Positions 43,745 through 52,443 of a DNA stretch of 64,000 nt are shown piece by piece. The position numbers and the translations under genes are program-made. The notes under the pieces were generated by a model. That model saw nothing but the letters and a program-made list of their open reading frames with translations. It had not been told where the DNA came from and did not search any database. The stretch is taken from assembly GCF_005049105.1 (NCBI RefSeq), contig NZ_SUKA01000006.1, positions 310,001 through 374,000 of the forward strand, given 5' to 3'. The stretch is from Sphingobacterium alkalisoli (GTDB lineage: Bacteria; Bacteroidota; Bacteroidia; Sphingobacteriales; Sphingobacteriaceae). Within the stretch, counting starts at the first letter, position 1. Each line of letters begins with the position of its first letter.

Positions 43745-45418
43745 ATGATATTCTTTAATTTCAAAAAAACTGTACTTACCGGTATTGCAACATTAGTTAT
43801 TTTATGCCTTTCGGACGACCTATACGCGCAATCCGTTACGCCTCAAGCAGCAAGCTCATTTAGTTGGACAAATCTGCCGCAGGTCGCCCAACCGCAATTT
43901 AAGAAGGATACCATTGATATCAGAACTTTTGGTGCAAGTCCTGATGGGTATACGTTAAATACGAAAAATATCAACGATGCAATATCTGTCTGTAATGGCC
44001 GGGGCGGAGGAGTGGTTTTGATTCCCGCAGGTTATTGGTTATCCGGACCCATTGAATTAAAAAGCAATGTAAATCTGCATCTTGCAGATAATGCATTCGT
44101 ACAATTTACAGCTGATTTTAATCAATATGAAATAATAGAGGGCAATTATGAAGGCAAACCTTCCGCTCGAAATCAGTCGCCTATTAGCGGTCGGGATCTG
44201 GAGAATATCGCCATCACCGGAAAAGGAACAATCGACGGAAACGGAGACGCTTGGCGTATGGTAGGAAGAAACGCGTTGACCGAAGGGGAATGGCGTGAGA
44301 AAATAGCATCTGGAGGATTAGTAAGTGATGACGGAAAAACCTGGTTTCCATCGGAAAAGACGAAGCTGGCACACGAAGAAAAGCGTTCGGTACTGTTGGC
44401 GGACGGCGGTAAACTGTCAGACTTTGAGGGTATTAAAGATTATCTAAGGCCAAACCTTGTCGTTTTGACCAACTGCAAAAAAGTGTTATTGGAAGGAATT
44501 ACATTTCAAAATTCTCCGGCATGGAATCTACATCCCCTCATGTGTCAGGATCTTACCCTTCGGAACGTTCTTGTTAAGAATCCCGATTACGCGCAAAATG
44601 GGGATGGCGTAGATATCGAATCCTGTGCAAGGGTACTTATAGAGAATTGCGTATTCGATGTCGGTGATGATGCCATATGTATCAAATCAGGAAAAGATGA
44701 AGAGGGAAGAAAGAGAAACATACCAACAGAACAAGTTATTATTCGGAGAAGCAAAGTTTATCTGGGGCATGGCGGTTTTGTTGTAGGTAGCGAGATGTCG
44801 GGTGGTGCACGGGATATTTTTGTTGAAGACTGTACCTTTATGGGGACAGATAAAGGTATCCGGTTTAAGACTACCCGGGGTCGGGGAGGTATTGTTGAAA
44901 ACATCCACATCCGAAACATAAATATGTCTAACATCGTACAAGAAGCTATCTTTTTTGATATGTATTATTGGACCAAACCTCCACAAGCGAATGAAGTGCA
45001 AGTAATACCTGAGGTAACGGTAGAAACCCCGCAGATTAGAAATGTATTTATCGATCGTGTTACCTGCAACGGGGCTGCTATCGGCGTTTTTATGCGAGGG
45101 CTTCCTGAGATGCCCATTCAAAATATTCGGATGAGCAACTTGTTTTTAACGGCTGATAGGGGCGTTGAGATTAAAGATGCACAACACATTTCGATCAACG
45201 ACGCGACCTTTCATACCGATAAATCTAATCGATTGATATATGTAGAAAATGCCAAAGATTTGTTTTTTGATCAACTCGATTACAACCCTGATGTTTCTCA
45301 AGTGCTAGAAGTAAATGGTGCTGAATCAAATAATCTGCGGTTTAAAAATGCCAAATTTGATATTAAACAGATAAAGTTAGACCATGGCGCTCGGAGCAGC
45401 GCGGTGCAAATTGATTAA
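43745..45418 (+). CDS. Polygalacturonase / exo-galacturonidase (GH28)
   Basis: 557 residues with a signal peptide (DLYA-QS). Right-handed beta-helix. The four GH28 signatures are present: NGDGVDIESC, GDDAICIKSGKDEEGR, GHGGFVVGSEMSGG and GIRFKTTRGRGG (Asp, Asp-Asp, His, Arg-x-Lys). TFGASPDGYTLNTKNINDAI is the usual entry strand. It hydrolyses alpha-1,4-galacturonic linkages in homogalacturonan or decorated oligomers; exo or endo mode is not certain, but Bacteroidota PUL members are mostly exo-acting. The 75-base gap upstream shows no box. Confidence 0.94.
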   Translation: MIFFNFKKTVLTGIATLVILCLSDDLYAQSVTPQAASSFSWTNLPQVAQPQFKKDTIDIRTFGASPDGYTLNTKNINDAISVCNGRGGGVVLIPAGYWLSGPIELKSNVNLHLADNAFVQFTADFNQYEIIEGNYEGKPSARNQSPISGRDLENIAITGKGTIDGNGDAWRMVGRNALTEGEWREKIASGGLVSDDGKTWFPSEKTKLAHEEKRSVLLADGGKLSDFEGIKDYLRPNLVVLTNCKKVLLEGITFQNSPAWNLHPLMCQDLTLRNVLVKNPDYAQNGDGVDIESCARVLIENCVFDVGDDAICIKSGKDEEGRKRNIPTEQVIIRRSKVYLGHGGFVVGSEMSGGARDIFVEDCTFMGTDKGIRFKTTRGRGGIVENIHIRNINMSNIVQEAIFFDMYYWTKPPQANEVQVIPEVTVETPQIRNVFIDRVTCNGAAIGVFMRGLPEMPIQNIRMSNLFLTADRGVEIKDAQHISINDATFHTDKSNRLIYVENAKDLFFDQLDYNPDVSQVLEVNGAESNNLRFKNAKFDIKQIKLDHGARSSAVQID

Positions 45419-45445
45419 CGATACGTAAAATTCAACCAAGATATA

Positions 45446-47926
45446 ATGAAGAAACTTGTTTTAAAAACTTTGCTGATAACTACTTTGGCGATAGTACCTT
45501 TCTGTTTTTTAACCGCTCAGAAACAGGAACTGAAGCTTTTTTATGATAAACCAGCATCAGACTGGAATGAGGCTTTACCAATTGGAAATGGGCGTTTAGG
45601 GGCAATGGTATTTGGAGACCCTGCAAAAGAACAACTTCAGCTGAATGAAGAAACCATTTGGGCAGGTGAACCAGGAAATAACGTACCAAAGAATACTGCA
45701 ACCAAAATAAAGGAAATAAGATCGCTGTTGAATCAGGGTAAGGCCAGGGAGGCACAGGAACTTTCCAATGCGACTTTTCCCCGCGCAGCGCCTAAGGATT
45801 TAGATTACGGTATGCCTTATCAGACTTTTGGCAGCCTATGGCTTGCCTTTCCAGAACATGAAGACTTTAGCAACTATCGGCGGGAGCTGGATATCGAAAA
45901 CGCCGTAGCACGAACCGCCTACCAAGTTGCCGGTGTTACCTACCATAGGGAAGTATTCGCTTCATTTGCGGATGATGTCGTGGTTTTGAAACTGAGTGCC
46001 GATACGAAGAATAGTCTTTCCTTTACCATTGGACTCAGCTCGCCGCACAAGTCGGCCAATGTTTCGCAAGAAGGCAAACAGCTTTCTTTATCCGGCACAA
46101 CCAGTGCAGTCGATCGTAAGGTAGGCAAGGTGAAATTCAACGGTATCGTTCAACCGGTATTAAAAGGTGGTGAATTGATTGTAAATGGGGATAACCTCGA
46201 AATACGTGGGGCGGATGAAGTTGTCTTATTTGTCTCGATCGGTACCAACTTCAAAAAATATAATGACCTCTCGGGAAATGCAGTCCGTAATGCGCAGAAT
46301 ATCTTAAGTAAAGCGTTAAAGGTGAAATATGCCGATGCACTTGCGAAACATACCAAGCGTTACCAACATTTTTTTTATCGTGTCAGTTTAGATCTTGGCA
46401 AAAGCCCACAGGCAGAAAAGACGACAGATGTCCGTGTTAAGGAGTTTAAGACATCTCAAGATCCGCATCTGGTAGCTTTGTACTTCCAATTTGGCCGATA
46501 CCTATTGATCAGCTCTTCGCAGCCAGGAGGTCAGCCGGCAAATTTGCAGGGGATATGGAATGATAAACTATCGCCACCTTGGGATAGTAAATATACCGTC
46601 AACATTAATACGGAAATGAACTATTGGCCGGCAGAAGTTACTAACTTACAGGAAATGCATGAACCTCTTTTTGCTATGCTAAAAGATCTGGCCATAACAG
46701 GGCAGGAGAGCGCGAAGGAGATGTACGGCGTACGGGGATGGAACATGCACCACAATACGGATCTCTGGCGAATTACGGGAGTTGTCGACGGCGGCTACTA
46801 TGGTATGTGGCCGATGGGTGGCGCTTGGCTCACGCAGCACCTATGGCAGCATTATCTTTACAGTGGTGATAAGAAATTCTTGAAAGACTATTATGAAGTG
46901 TTAAAAGGCAAGGCCTTGTTCTATTTGGATGTTTTACAGCCCGATCCTTCGGGAAAATGGATGATAGTCACACCCTCTATATCTCCCGAGAATTCATATA
47001 TGACTGGAAGCGTAGGTATTTCTGCGGGAACAACCATGGACAATCAATTGGTGTTTGATGTATTTAATAACTTTATTGCAGCGGCTAACATACTGGGTAA
47101 GGATCGAACCTTAACGGATTCGATAAAAGTGATGCGTGATAAATTGCCTCCGATGCAGATTGGCCAGCACAACCAATTACAGGAGTGGCTGACAGATCTA
47201 GATAGTAAAACGGATAAACACAGGCATATTTCACACCTTTATGGTTTGTATCCAGCAGGGCAGATCTCTCCGTTTCGTCACCCGGAGCTAACCCAGGCGG
47301 CTAAAAACTCTATGTTGTACAGGGGTGATAAATCGACAGGTTGGTCTATGGGCTGGAAGGTCAATTGGTGGGCAAGGTTGTTAGATGGTAATCAAGCGTA
47401 TAAACTTATTCAAGATCAGCTAAGCCCCCCGGAAGGGGAACAGGGCCAAGGTGGAGGAACCTACCCAAATTTGCTGGATGCGCACCCTCCATTTCAGATT
47501 GATGGAAATTTTGGATGTACGGCCGGTATTGCTGAAATGCTCTTGCAGTCGTACGATGGCAGTATTTATATCTTGCCGGCACTTCCCGATGCACTTCCGA
47601 CCGGCAAGATAACCGGATTACGTGCACGTGGCGGATTCGTGGTGAATATAGAATGGAAGGAGGGTGTGTTGACGCGCTTGGTCGTAAAGTCGAACCTGGG
47701 TGGAAACTGTCGTTTACGCTTGGCAAAAGGGACTGTGCTATCTGGAAATGTGTCCCTAAACAAAGCAGAAGATGAAAATCCAAACCTATTTTATACTGTA
47801 AATGCTATAAAAGAACCTTTAACGTCGTTAAAGGCTACTGTGGAGCAGTATGAAACACCGGATACAGAATTATGGGATTTCAGTGCCAAAGCAGGAAAAC
47901 AATATGAATTCGTCGTTACACCATGA
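45446..47926 (+). CDS. GH95 alpha-L-fucosidase / alpha-L-galactosidase
   Basis: 826 residues with a signal peptide (FLTA-QK). The N-terminal beta-sandwich has WNEALPIGNGRLGAMVFGDPAKEQLQLNEETIWAG. The (alpha/alpha)6 domain holds QGIWNDKLSPPWDSKYTVNINTEMNYWPAE, with the Asn pair that activates water, VVTPSISPEN and PPFQIDGNFGCTAG with the catalytic Asp. GH95 is inverting and acts on terminal alpha-L-fucose or alpha-L-galactose. In a pectin PUL it would trim rhamnogalacturonan or xyloglucan-type decorations. Its stop overlaps the esterase ATG. Confidence 0.93.
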   Translation: MKKLVLKTLLITTLAIVPFCFLTAQKQELKLFYDKPASDWNEALPIGNGRLGAMVFGDPAKEQLQLNEETIWAGEPGNNVPKNTATKIKEIRSLLNQGKAREAQELSNATFPRAAPKDLDYGMPYQTFGSLWLAFPEHEDFSNYRRELDIENAVARTAYQVAGVTYHREVFASFADDVVVLKLSADTKNSLSFTIGLSSPHKSANVSQEGKQLSLSGTTSAVDRKVGKVKFNGIVQPVLKGGELIVNGDNLEIRGADEVVLFVSIGTNFKKYNDLSGNAVRNAQNILSKALKVKYADALAKHTKRYQHFFYRVSLDLGKSPQAEKTTDVRVKEFKTSQDPHLVALYFQFGRYLLISSSQPGGQPANLQGIWNDKLSPPWDSKYTVNINTEMNYWPAEVTNLQEMHEPLFAMLKDLAITGQESAKEMYGVRGWNMHHNTDLWRITGVVDGGYYGMWPMGGAWLTQHLWQHYLYSGDKKFLKDYYEVLKGKALFYLDVLQPDPSGKWMIVTPSISPENSYMTGSVGISAGTTMDNQLVFDVFNNFIAAANILGKDRTLTDSIKVMRDKLPPMQIGQHNQLQEWLTDLDSKTDKHRHISHLYGLYPAGQISPFRHPELTQAAKNSMLYRGDKSTGWSMGWKVNWWARLLDGNQAYKLIQDQLSPPEGEQGQGGGTYPNLLDAHPPFQIDGNFGCTAGIAEMLLQSYDGSIYILPALPDALPTGKITGLRARGGFVVNIEWKEGVLTRLVVKSNLGGNCRLRLAKGTVLSGNVSLNKAEDENPNLFYTVNAIKEPLTSLKATVEQYETPDTELWDFSAKAGKQYEFVVTP

Positions 47927-48984
47927 TACAATTTAAATTGCCCATTGACAGACGATATGATACATGTAAATCTAAAAGCATCTGGATGACTAAAGCAGTA
48001 CACTATACAGCTGTATTTTTAATATTACAGCTGTGTTCTCCGTTTTTAATCGCGCAAACTCCTATTCCGATCGATACGACATACAATATCATGCGGGTAC
48101 ATCGGCAGATAAAAAAAGAATTTCCGTATGCAGTGCTTGTAAAGGATAGCCTGCCGAAAGGTATTAAAAGATATGACGACAACGTATATCTTACGTTACA
48201 ACATACCGCTTTCGGAAAGCGCGAGCTTCATCTCGATGTTTTTCGTCCCGACCATACGAGAAAATTGCCCGCTATCGTACTGATTCATGGTGGGGGATGG
48301 CGTTCGGGTACAAAAGAGATGCAGGTTCCGATGGCACAAATGCTTGCTGCAAAAGGTTTTGTAACCGTTCCCGTAGAATACCAATTGTCGCTCGAAGCGC
48401 AGTATCCAGCTGCTGTCCACAATATTAAAGAAGCCCTACGTTGGGTAAAAGCCAACGCAAACAGATTTCATATCGATACGGCGAAAATTGCGGTTTTGGG
48501 TTGCTCAGCAGGCGGACAGTTAGCTTCGCTCGTGGGGCTGACAAATGGGCTTTCGAAATTTGAAATGCTGAAAGCTGAACAAGGAATCTCCACGGAAGTA
48601 CAGGCCATTATCAATTTTGATGGTGTGATCGACTTTATGGCACCGGCATCCCTTAATTTGGAACGAAAGCCGGATGCCGCGGATATCTCATGGTTAGGTG
48701 GAAGTTTTGAAAGTCATCCAGCCCTATGGAAAGAGGCGTCGCCTATATTTTGGGCCGACGAAAAGCGTATTGTACCGATGTTGTTTTTCAATAGCGGTTT
48801 TCCACGATTTCACGCGGGACAAGATGAACTGGTCGGAATGCTAAAAAGATGGAACGTCTATCACGAAGTCCATGAAGTCAATGTAAAAGTACATCCCTTT
48901 TGGTTATTCCATCCTTGGATAGATGATTGCGTTGATAAAACAGCATCTTTTCTAAATGCTATTTTTAATTTGAATCGTATTTAA
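47923..48984 (+). CDS. Secreted alpha/beta-hydrolase, probable carbohydrate esterase
   Basis: 353 residues. ATG 47923 overlaps the GH95 stop (ATGA); a second ATG at 47986 would give a more compact signal peptide (MTKAVHYTAVFLILQLCS..FLIA-Q), so the exact start is open. The oxyanion loop is IHGGGWRSG and the nucleophile elbow GCSAGGQ. Acid and His candidates are near FARFHAGQDEL-type and VHPFWLFHPW segments. BD-FAE/hormone-sensitive-lipase-like. It probably removes acetyl or other esters from pectin side chains, judged from the neighbours. Last gene of the PUL. Confidence 0.85.
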   Translation: MIQFKLPIDRRYDTCKSKSIWMTKAVHYTAVFLILQLCSPFLIAQTPIPIDTTYNIMRVHRQIKKEFPYAVLVKDSLPKGIKRYDDNVYLTLQHTAFGKRELHLDVFRPDHTRKLPAIVLIHGGGWRSGTKEMQVPMAQMLAAKGFVTVPVEYQLSLEAQYPAAVHNIKEALRWVKANANRFHIDTAKIAVLGCSAGGQLASLVGLTNGLSKFEMLKAEQGISTEVQAIINFDGVIDFMAPASLNLERKPDAADISWLGGSFESHPALWKEASPIFWADEKRIVPMLFFNSGFPRFHAGQDELVGMLKRWNVYHEVHEVNVKVHPFWLFHPWIDDCVDKTASFLNAIFNLNRI

Positions 48985-49025
48985 ATCTCAACCCGCATGC
49001 GATTTTGTTGGCCTCACTAGCTCAA

Positions 49026-49052
49026 TAAAAAGGCCTGCACTTCTGCAGGCCT
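49026..49052 (-). terminator. Rho-independent terminator of NTF2-like copy B
   Basis: Stem arms AGGCCTGCA and TGCAGGCCT with loop CTTC. Read on the minus strand it is followed by five T residues, so it ends transcripts of the minus-strand gene at 49075. No T-run follows on the plus strand. Confidence 0.85.
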
Positions 49053-49074
49053 ATCGCACCAAAAACACCCATTT

Positions 49075-49500
49075 TTAAGGGTATGTCGTTACCACTTTAC
49101 TTACCTGCCAGCCGTCTTTTGTCCGGCAAAGCGTGATATGGTCTACACGGGTAAAGTCAACAAACTCCATAGTAGCTTTAGCTATGCACGAGTTACCGCT
49201 TTCGTCCAGTATTTGGTAAGTCGTTTTGCAGTTGTACTGCAGCCCTTTATTTTGTTTTAAGAATTTGGTGTAAGCTTTTTTACCGTGCTTGCCGTTGTTG
49301 GCTGAATTGTAGTATTCGAAATCATTTGCAAACAGATGTTGATTAAACTCTGTGTTACCCAGTGCTGCAGCATCTAGGTACACGGCGATGATCCCCTTGC
49401 TGTTCATGTTCTTTAATGGGTTTGCTTTCTCTGCAGCAAATGAGCTGAATGATGAGATTAAAATGAGAGCCGTTGCGATAGTTGAGATGATGTTTTTCAT
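49075..49500 (-). CDS. Small secreted NTF2/lumazine-binding-like protein, copy B
   Basis: 141 residues, paralogue of the gene at 25923 with the same signal peptide, identical KKAYTKFLKQNKGLQYNCKT core and identical GWQVSKVVTTYP end. One of the paired cysteines (ECGNSC in A) is Ser here (ESGNSC). The gene is preceded by a conserved -7 box and 21-bp-spaced direct repeats, and followed by a strong terminator. It lies just past the PUL esterase on the opposite strand. Function unknown; the shared regulatory region suggests both copies answer to the same regulator. Confidence 0.72.
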   Translation of the reverse strand: MKNIISTIATALILISSFSSFAAEKANPLKNMNSKGIIAVYLDAAALGNTEFNQHLFANDFEYYNSANNGKHGKKAYTKFLKQNKGLQYNCKTTYQILDESGNSCIAKATMEFVDFTRVDHITLCRTKDGWQVSKVVTTYP

Positions 49501-49545
49501 TTTGTAGATGATGTTTTAAAAGTTATTATGTCGTATTATTTGAAT

Positions 49546-49553
49546 CAAAAGTA
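49546..49553 (-). promoter_or_regulatory. Predicted -7 box of NTF2-like copy B
   Basis: The minus strand reads TACTTTTG, an exact TAnnTTTG, 46 bases before the ATG. The same box precedes copy A (26396-26403). Confidence 0.6.
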
Positions 49554-49603
49554 GGGCAGAACTCGCCGCTAGCAAACGGCGATTAGACCAGCGTGCCAGA
49601 TTA

Positions 49604-49634
49604 TTCGGTGAATGCAGAAAAGAAATCGGTGAAA
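49604..49634 (-). promoter_or_regulatory. Two direct repeats spaced 21 bp upstream of copy B
   Basis: TTCGGTGAA (49604-49612) and ATCGGTGAA (49625-49633) on the plus strand repeat the copy A arrangement with the same 21-base period. The minus strand reads TTCACCGAA and TTCACCGAT. Candidate paired activator site. Confidence 0.5.
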
Positions 49635-49795
49635 ATATTTTGTTGCAGGCTAATGAATTTTTAGGTTATGCCACGGGATCGGCACCTTGTTGTACGACAG
49701 CTGATTTACTTTGTATGGGTATTTTAAAGTTTTTACTATCAACACCGGATAAATTCCGTGCCCCCATCGGTTTTTTTCTTTGGACGAATTTTTGC

Positions 49796-49803
49796 TAATT
49801 TTG
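49796..49803 (+). promoter_or_regulatory. Predicted -7 box of the NUMOD-repeat gene
   Basis: TAATTTTG is an exact TAnnTTTG, 106 bases before ATG 49910. A long leader with partly self-complementary segments follows. Tentative. Confidence 0.45.
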
Positions 49804-49909
49804 ACTTAATACAGCAAAGTGACCGAGTGATCAACCGATCGCTGTATATAGCTGTGTATTCGTTGCATTGCTAAAAATAACACCTAATTAATGGTATGAG
49901 ACACTGACG

Positions 49910-51472
49910 ATGAAGAAAAGGACAATAACAGCTCCGGTACTACCGCCCTATCAAAATAAGGACTTGGCAGATCTTCCTGGCGAAGAATGGAAAGACCTTC
50001 CTGGACTGGAAGGATATGGCATGATTTCGAATCTTGGCCGTATTAAGCGGCTATCGTACGAACTGACCAATTCGGTTGGTCAGACCAGTGTTTTTGCAGA
50101 GCGTATACAGGCCCAGAAGATTAATCGAACATTCAACAATTTCAAGCAGGACTTCAAGCAGCATTTTAACTCCCGGATTCAGGTCGGGAAGGTTACCCAT
50201 TCCATTTCTGTGGGCCGGGTGATGTACTATTGCTTTGTTGAGCAGTTCGACCTTTCCGACCGGTCGCTGTACGTTACGTATAAGGATGGAAACGGCCTGA
50301 ATGTCATTCCGGACAACCTGGTGCTGGTCGATCTCTCGGGTCTTCAGCAGCGCATCATGCAGGCCGACCGTAAAGACCTGCATTTTGGGCACAGCGAAGA
50401 AAACCAGAAGGTGTTCAGTCAGCTGGGGCGGGATGTGAACATCAAGAAGGTGAGCCAGTACAACATGGAAGGCCATTATCTGCATACCTACGAAAGCCTA
50501 TCGCAAGCCGCCGAAGCCGTAGGCGCCACGATATCGGCCATCAGTGCAGCGACAAAGAAGAAGGCGCTCACGGCGGTAGGTTATATCTGGCGACTTGGAA
50601 GCAGCAAGAAGAATGTAGCCGTCCGCAACATTCATAAAGCGATCCGGCGTACCAAGGGAGCCCCGGTGAGCCAATATGATCTGGAGGGCAGGCGAATTGC
50701 GACCTATTACAATATGAGCCAGGCGGCAGAGGTGCTGGGGCTTGAGCGTAAGGTGATCAGCGATGCGGTCAATGGCAGGGTGCTGGTCACGGCCTCCTCG
50801 GTGTGGCGGAAGGGCGAAGCCGAAACGATCGACACGTCAAGGGAGCAAAGATCACTCTCGCTGCGCAAGGGGTATACGGTGAGCCAGTACGACCTGGAAG
50901 GCAATAAGGTAAGGACGTTTACCAACAGCAAGGAGGCGGCAAGTTTTATAAATGTTCAAACAGAACGTATAAATGCGATGGCGATCCGCGACGACCTGTT
51001 GCTGAAAGGATATATTTGGCGGTATGGCGAGGAACCACAGCTGGGAGCGGAAGAGCTGTCAATTATCCGTAACAATGTGGCCAAACCCAAGACGAAAGAT
51101 ATCACGCAATATGACCTGAAAGGCAAAAGGCTGGGGTACTATCCCCATATAACTGCGGCCTCCAGAGAGACAAGTGTTCATGCCGGTGGAATCAACGGCT
51201 GCGTGGACGGCCATAAGGCCACGGCAGGTGGTTTTATCTGGCGAAGGGGAAAAGGCAAGGCTAAATTGGTGCTACCGGTGACACCCCGTCCGCTGGGACA
51301 TAAGCTATCCCGGAAAGTGATCCAGTATAACCTGAAGGGAAGGGAGATTGCCAGATATCCGAGTATCAAGAGTGCCTCCAGAGCGCTAGGAATTCATAAT
51401 ACCACCATCTCTGCCGCCATAAGGGGCGATAACAATACTGCAGGCGGTTTTCGGTGGAAGAAAGTGGAATGA
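49910..51472 (+). CDS. NUMOD4/HNH-like protein with five NUMOD1 repeats, nuclease core apparently inactive
   Basis: 520 residues, no signal peptide. Residues 26-47 (EWKDLPGLEGYGMISNLG) match NUMOD4, the DNA-binding motif of phage and intron homing endonucleases. Residues about 90-145 resemble the HNH_3 core, but the expected His positions are gone: the VHRLV-type start reads VGRVMYYCF and the NHKDGN-type loop reads VTYKDGN. Then five NUMOD1-like units start at residues 181, 253, 324, 398 and 470, each (V/I)xQY(D/N)(L/M)xG ... SxxxAS/A ... I ... (A/V)GxxW. It looks like a multi-repeat DNA-binding protein derived from a homing endonuclease. It is more GC-rich than its flanks. Confidence 0.78.
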   Translation: MKKRTITAPVLPPYQNKDLADLPGEEWKDLPGLEGYGMISNLGRIKRLSYELTNSVGQTSVFAERIQAQKINRTFNNFKQDFKQHFNSRIQVGKVTHSISVGRVMYYCFVEQFDLSDRSLYVTYKDGNGLNVIPDNLVLVDLSGLQQRIMQADRKDLHFGHSEENQKVFSQLGRDVNIKKVSQYNMEGHYLHTYESLSQAAEAVGATISAISAATKKKALTAVGYIWRLGSSKKNVAVRNIHKAIRRTKGAPVSQYDLEGRRIATYYNMSQAAEVLGLERKVISDAVNGRVLVTASSVWRKGEAETIDTSREQRSLSLRKGYTVSQYDLEGNKVRTFTNSKEAASFINVQTERINAMAIRDDLLLKGYIWRYGEEPQLGAEELSIIRNNVAKPKTKDITQYDLKGKRLGYYPHITAASRETSVHAGGINGCVDGHKATAGGFIWRRGKGKAKLVLPVTPRPLGHKLSRKVIQYNLKGREIARYPSIKSASRALGIHNTTISAAIRGDNNTAGGFRWKKVE

Positions 51473-51530
51473 GCCATTTTGTAAACGACCGGTGCCCGAT
51501 CAATTTTAATCACTTTTTATTAATCAATAT

Positions 51531-51815
51531 ATGAGGCTTTTTATCGCCCTGTCTTTGCAGATAGCCAAGTTGACCCGTGCACAGGCGGACCCAACTTTAT
51601 ATATTCCGTTGTATCGGAATCTAAGTACATATGGAGGTGCAATTTTTGATTACGCATCAAAATCAGGGAAGAGACTAAGGCTAGATTATCATAACTTTGG
51701 AAAGTCTAATTATAATAACATTCTACACTTTCATACCAATTTTGGAGGGAGGGGAATTAAAAAACATAGAAGTTTAATTCCCTTTAGGTTTGGGAAGGCA
51801 ATAGAATACAAATAA
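51531..51815 (+). CDS. Orphan polymorphic-toxin C-terminal tail (remnant)
   Basis: 94 residues. From GGAIFDYASKSGKRLRLDYHNFG to HFHTNFGGRGIKKHRSLIPF it resembles the ends of Bacteroidota Rhs/polymorphic toxins, as I recall them. There is no signal peptide, no Rhs core and no room for a full toxin domain. The ATG at 51531 is the only start offered. It sits nine bases before a putative immunity gene, the usual toxin-immunity order, so it is best read as a detached toxin tip whose carrier was lost. Activity unknown. Confidence 0.5.
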   Translation: MRLFIALSLQIAKLTRAQADPTLYIPLYRNLSTYGGAIFDYASKSGKRLRLDYHNFGKSNYNNILHFHTNFGGRGIKKHRSLIPFRFGKAIEYK

Positions 51816-51824
51816 AAATAGTTG

Positions 51825-52325
51825 ATGAATTTTGAAGCTGAAAATCCTGACGGAGCACGTATATACACCAATATAGATCTAACGAATAGAAATAGTATTA
51901 TCTTTTTTAAGGAGTTCTTAGGAGGTGAGTTTACGTTCGGACAGGAAATTATTTTTAGTTGCTTTCGCAAAGAAAGTTTAACAGATATTCGTGAATTAAT
52001 GAGTATCGAGAATGATTTGATGAATATGTTTAATAGCGAAAACCTCTATATAATTGATTTCTTAGATGAAAGTAGATTTTATTTCTTGTATAGGCATGTA
52101 TTTGATTTAAATTCTCCAAATTTAATTGTTAAACTTTGGGAATATTTTTATTCTCTTTCTTTTTTTGTTCTTAATAAGGGGTATTTATTCAATGACGCGA
52201 AAGTTTATTTCAAAAATCATGAAAAAAGAGACGTCCATTTGAAAAACTTCTTAAGAAGCGGATTTTCAGATGTAGCGTACATAAAAGGATTGGGAGGAGA
52301 TACTTTAATAAAACAAATTTGCTAG
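51825..52325 (+). CDS. Putative immunity protein for the orphan toxin tail
   Basis: 166 residues from ATG 51825 (the preceding TTG is less likely). Acidic and aromatic-rich, no signal peptide (MNFEAENPDGARIYTNIDL ... FLRSGFSDVAYIKGLGGDTLIKQIC), probably an alpha/beta cytoplasmic protein. Markedly AT-rich, unlike the NUMOD gene before it, which suits a mobile immunity gene. I recognise no family. The assignment rests on size, position directly after a toxin tail and composition. Confidence 0.5.
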   Translation: MNFEAENPDGARIYTNIDLTNRNSIIFFKEFLGGEFTFGQEIIFSCFRKESLTDIRELMSIENDLMNMFNSENLYIIDFLDESRFYFLYRHVFDLNSPNLIVKLWEYFYSLSFFVLNKGYLFNDAKVYFKNHEKRDVHLKNFLRSGFSDVAYIKGLGGDTLIKQIC

Positions 52326-52443
52326 CAGTTTTGATTTCACTAATTAGGAGTCAACTGCCAATTCAGGTCTTGTATGACCCGTTGGGTGGCGGCCTCAGCT
52401 AGCGCCTGAATGTTTCCGGTGCTTTTCTTGACAGTTCCAAACC

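Larger units (their letters stand above)
49501..49909. other. Intergenic region before the NUMOD protein
   Basis: 409 bases without a gene. The left part (49541-49636) is homologous to 26391-26486 and holds the control region of copy B. The right part holds an exact -7 box at 49796-49803 and a leader with inverted TACAGC/GCTGTA segments. I see no tRNA or small ORF of note. Confidence 0.6.

Noticed and set aside
47406-47783. Minus-strand ORF of 125 codons inside the GH95 gene
   Set aside because: It lies wholly inside a gene with clear catalytic motifs, has low-complexity His/Ser/Pro composition and shows no family signature.
49910-51472. CRISPR-like array suggested by regular repeats
   Set aside because: The regularity is in the protein (NUMOD1 units), and the DNA repeats are degenerate and coding.
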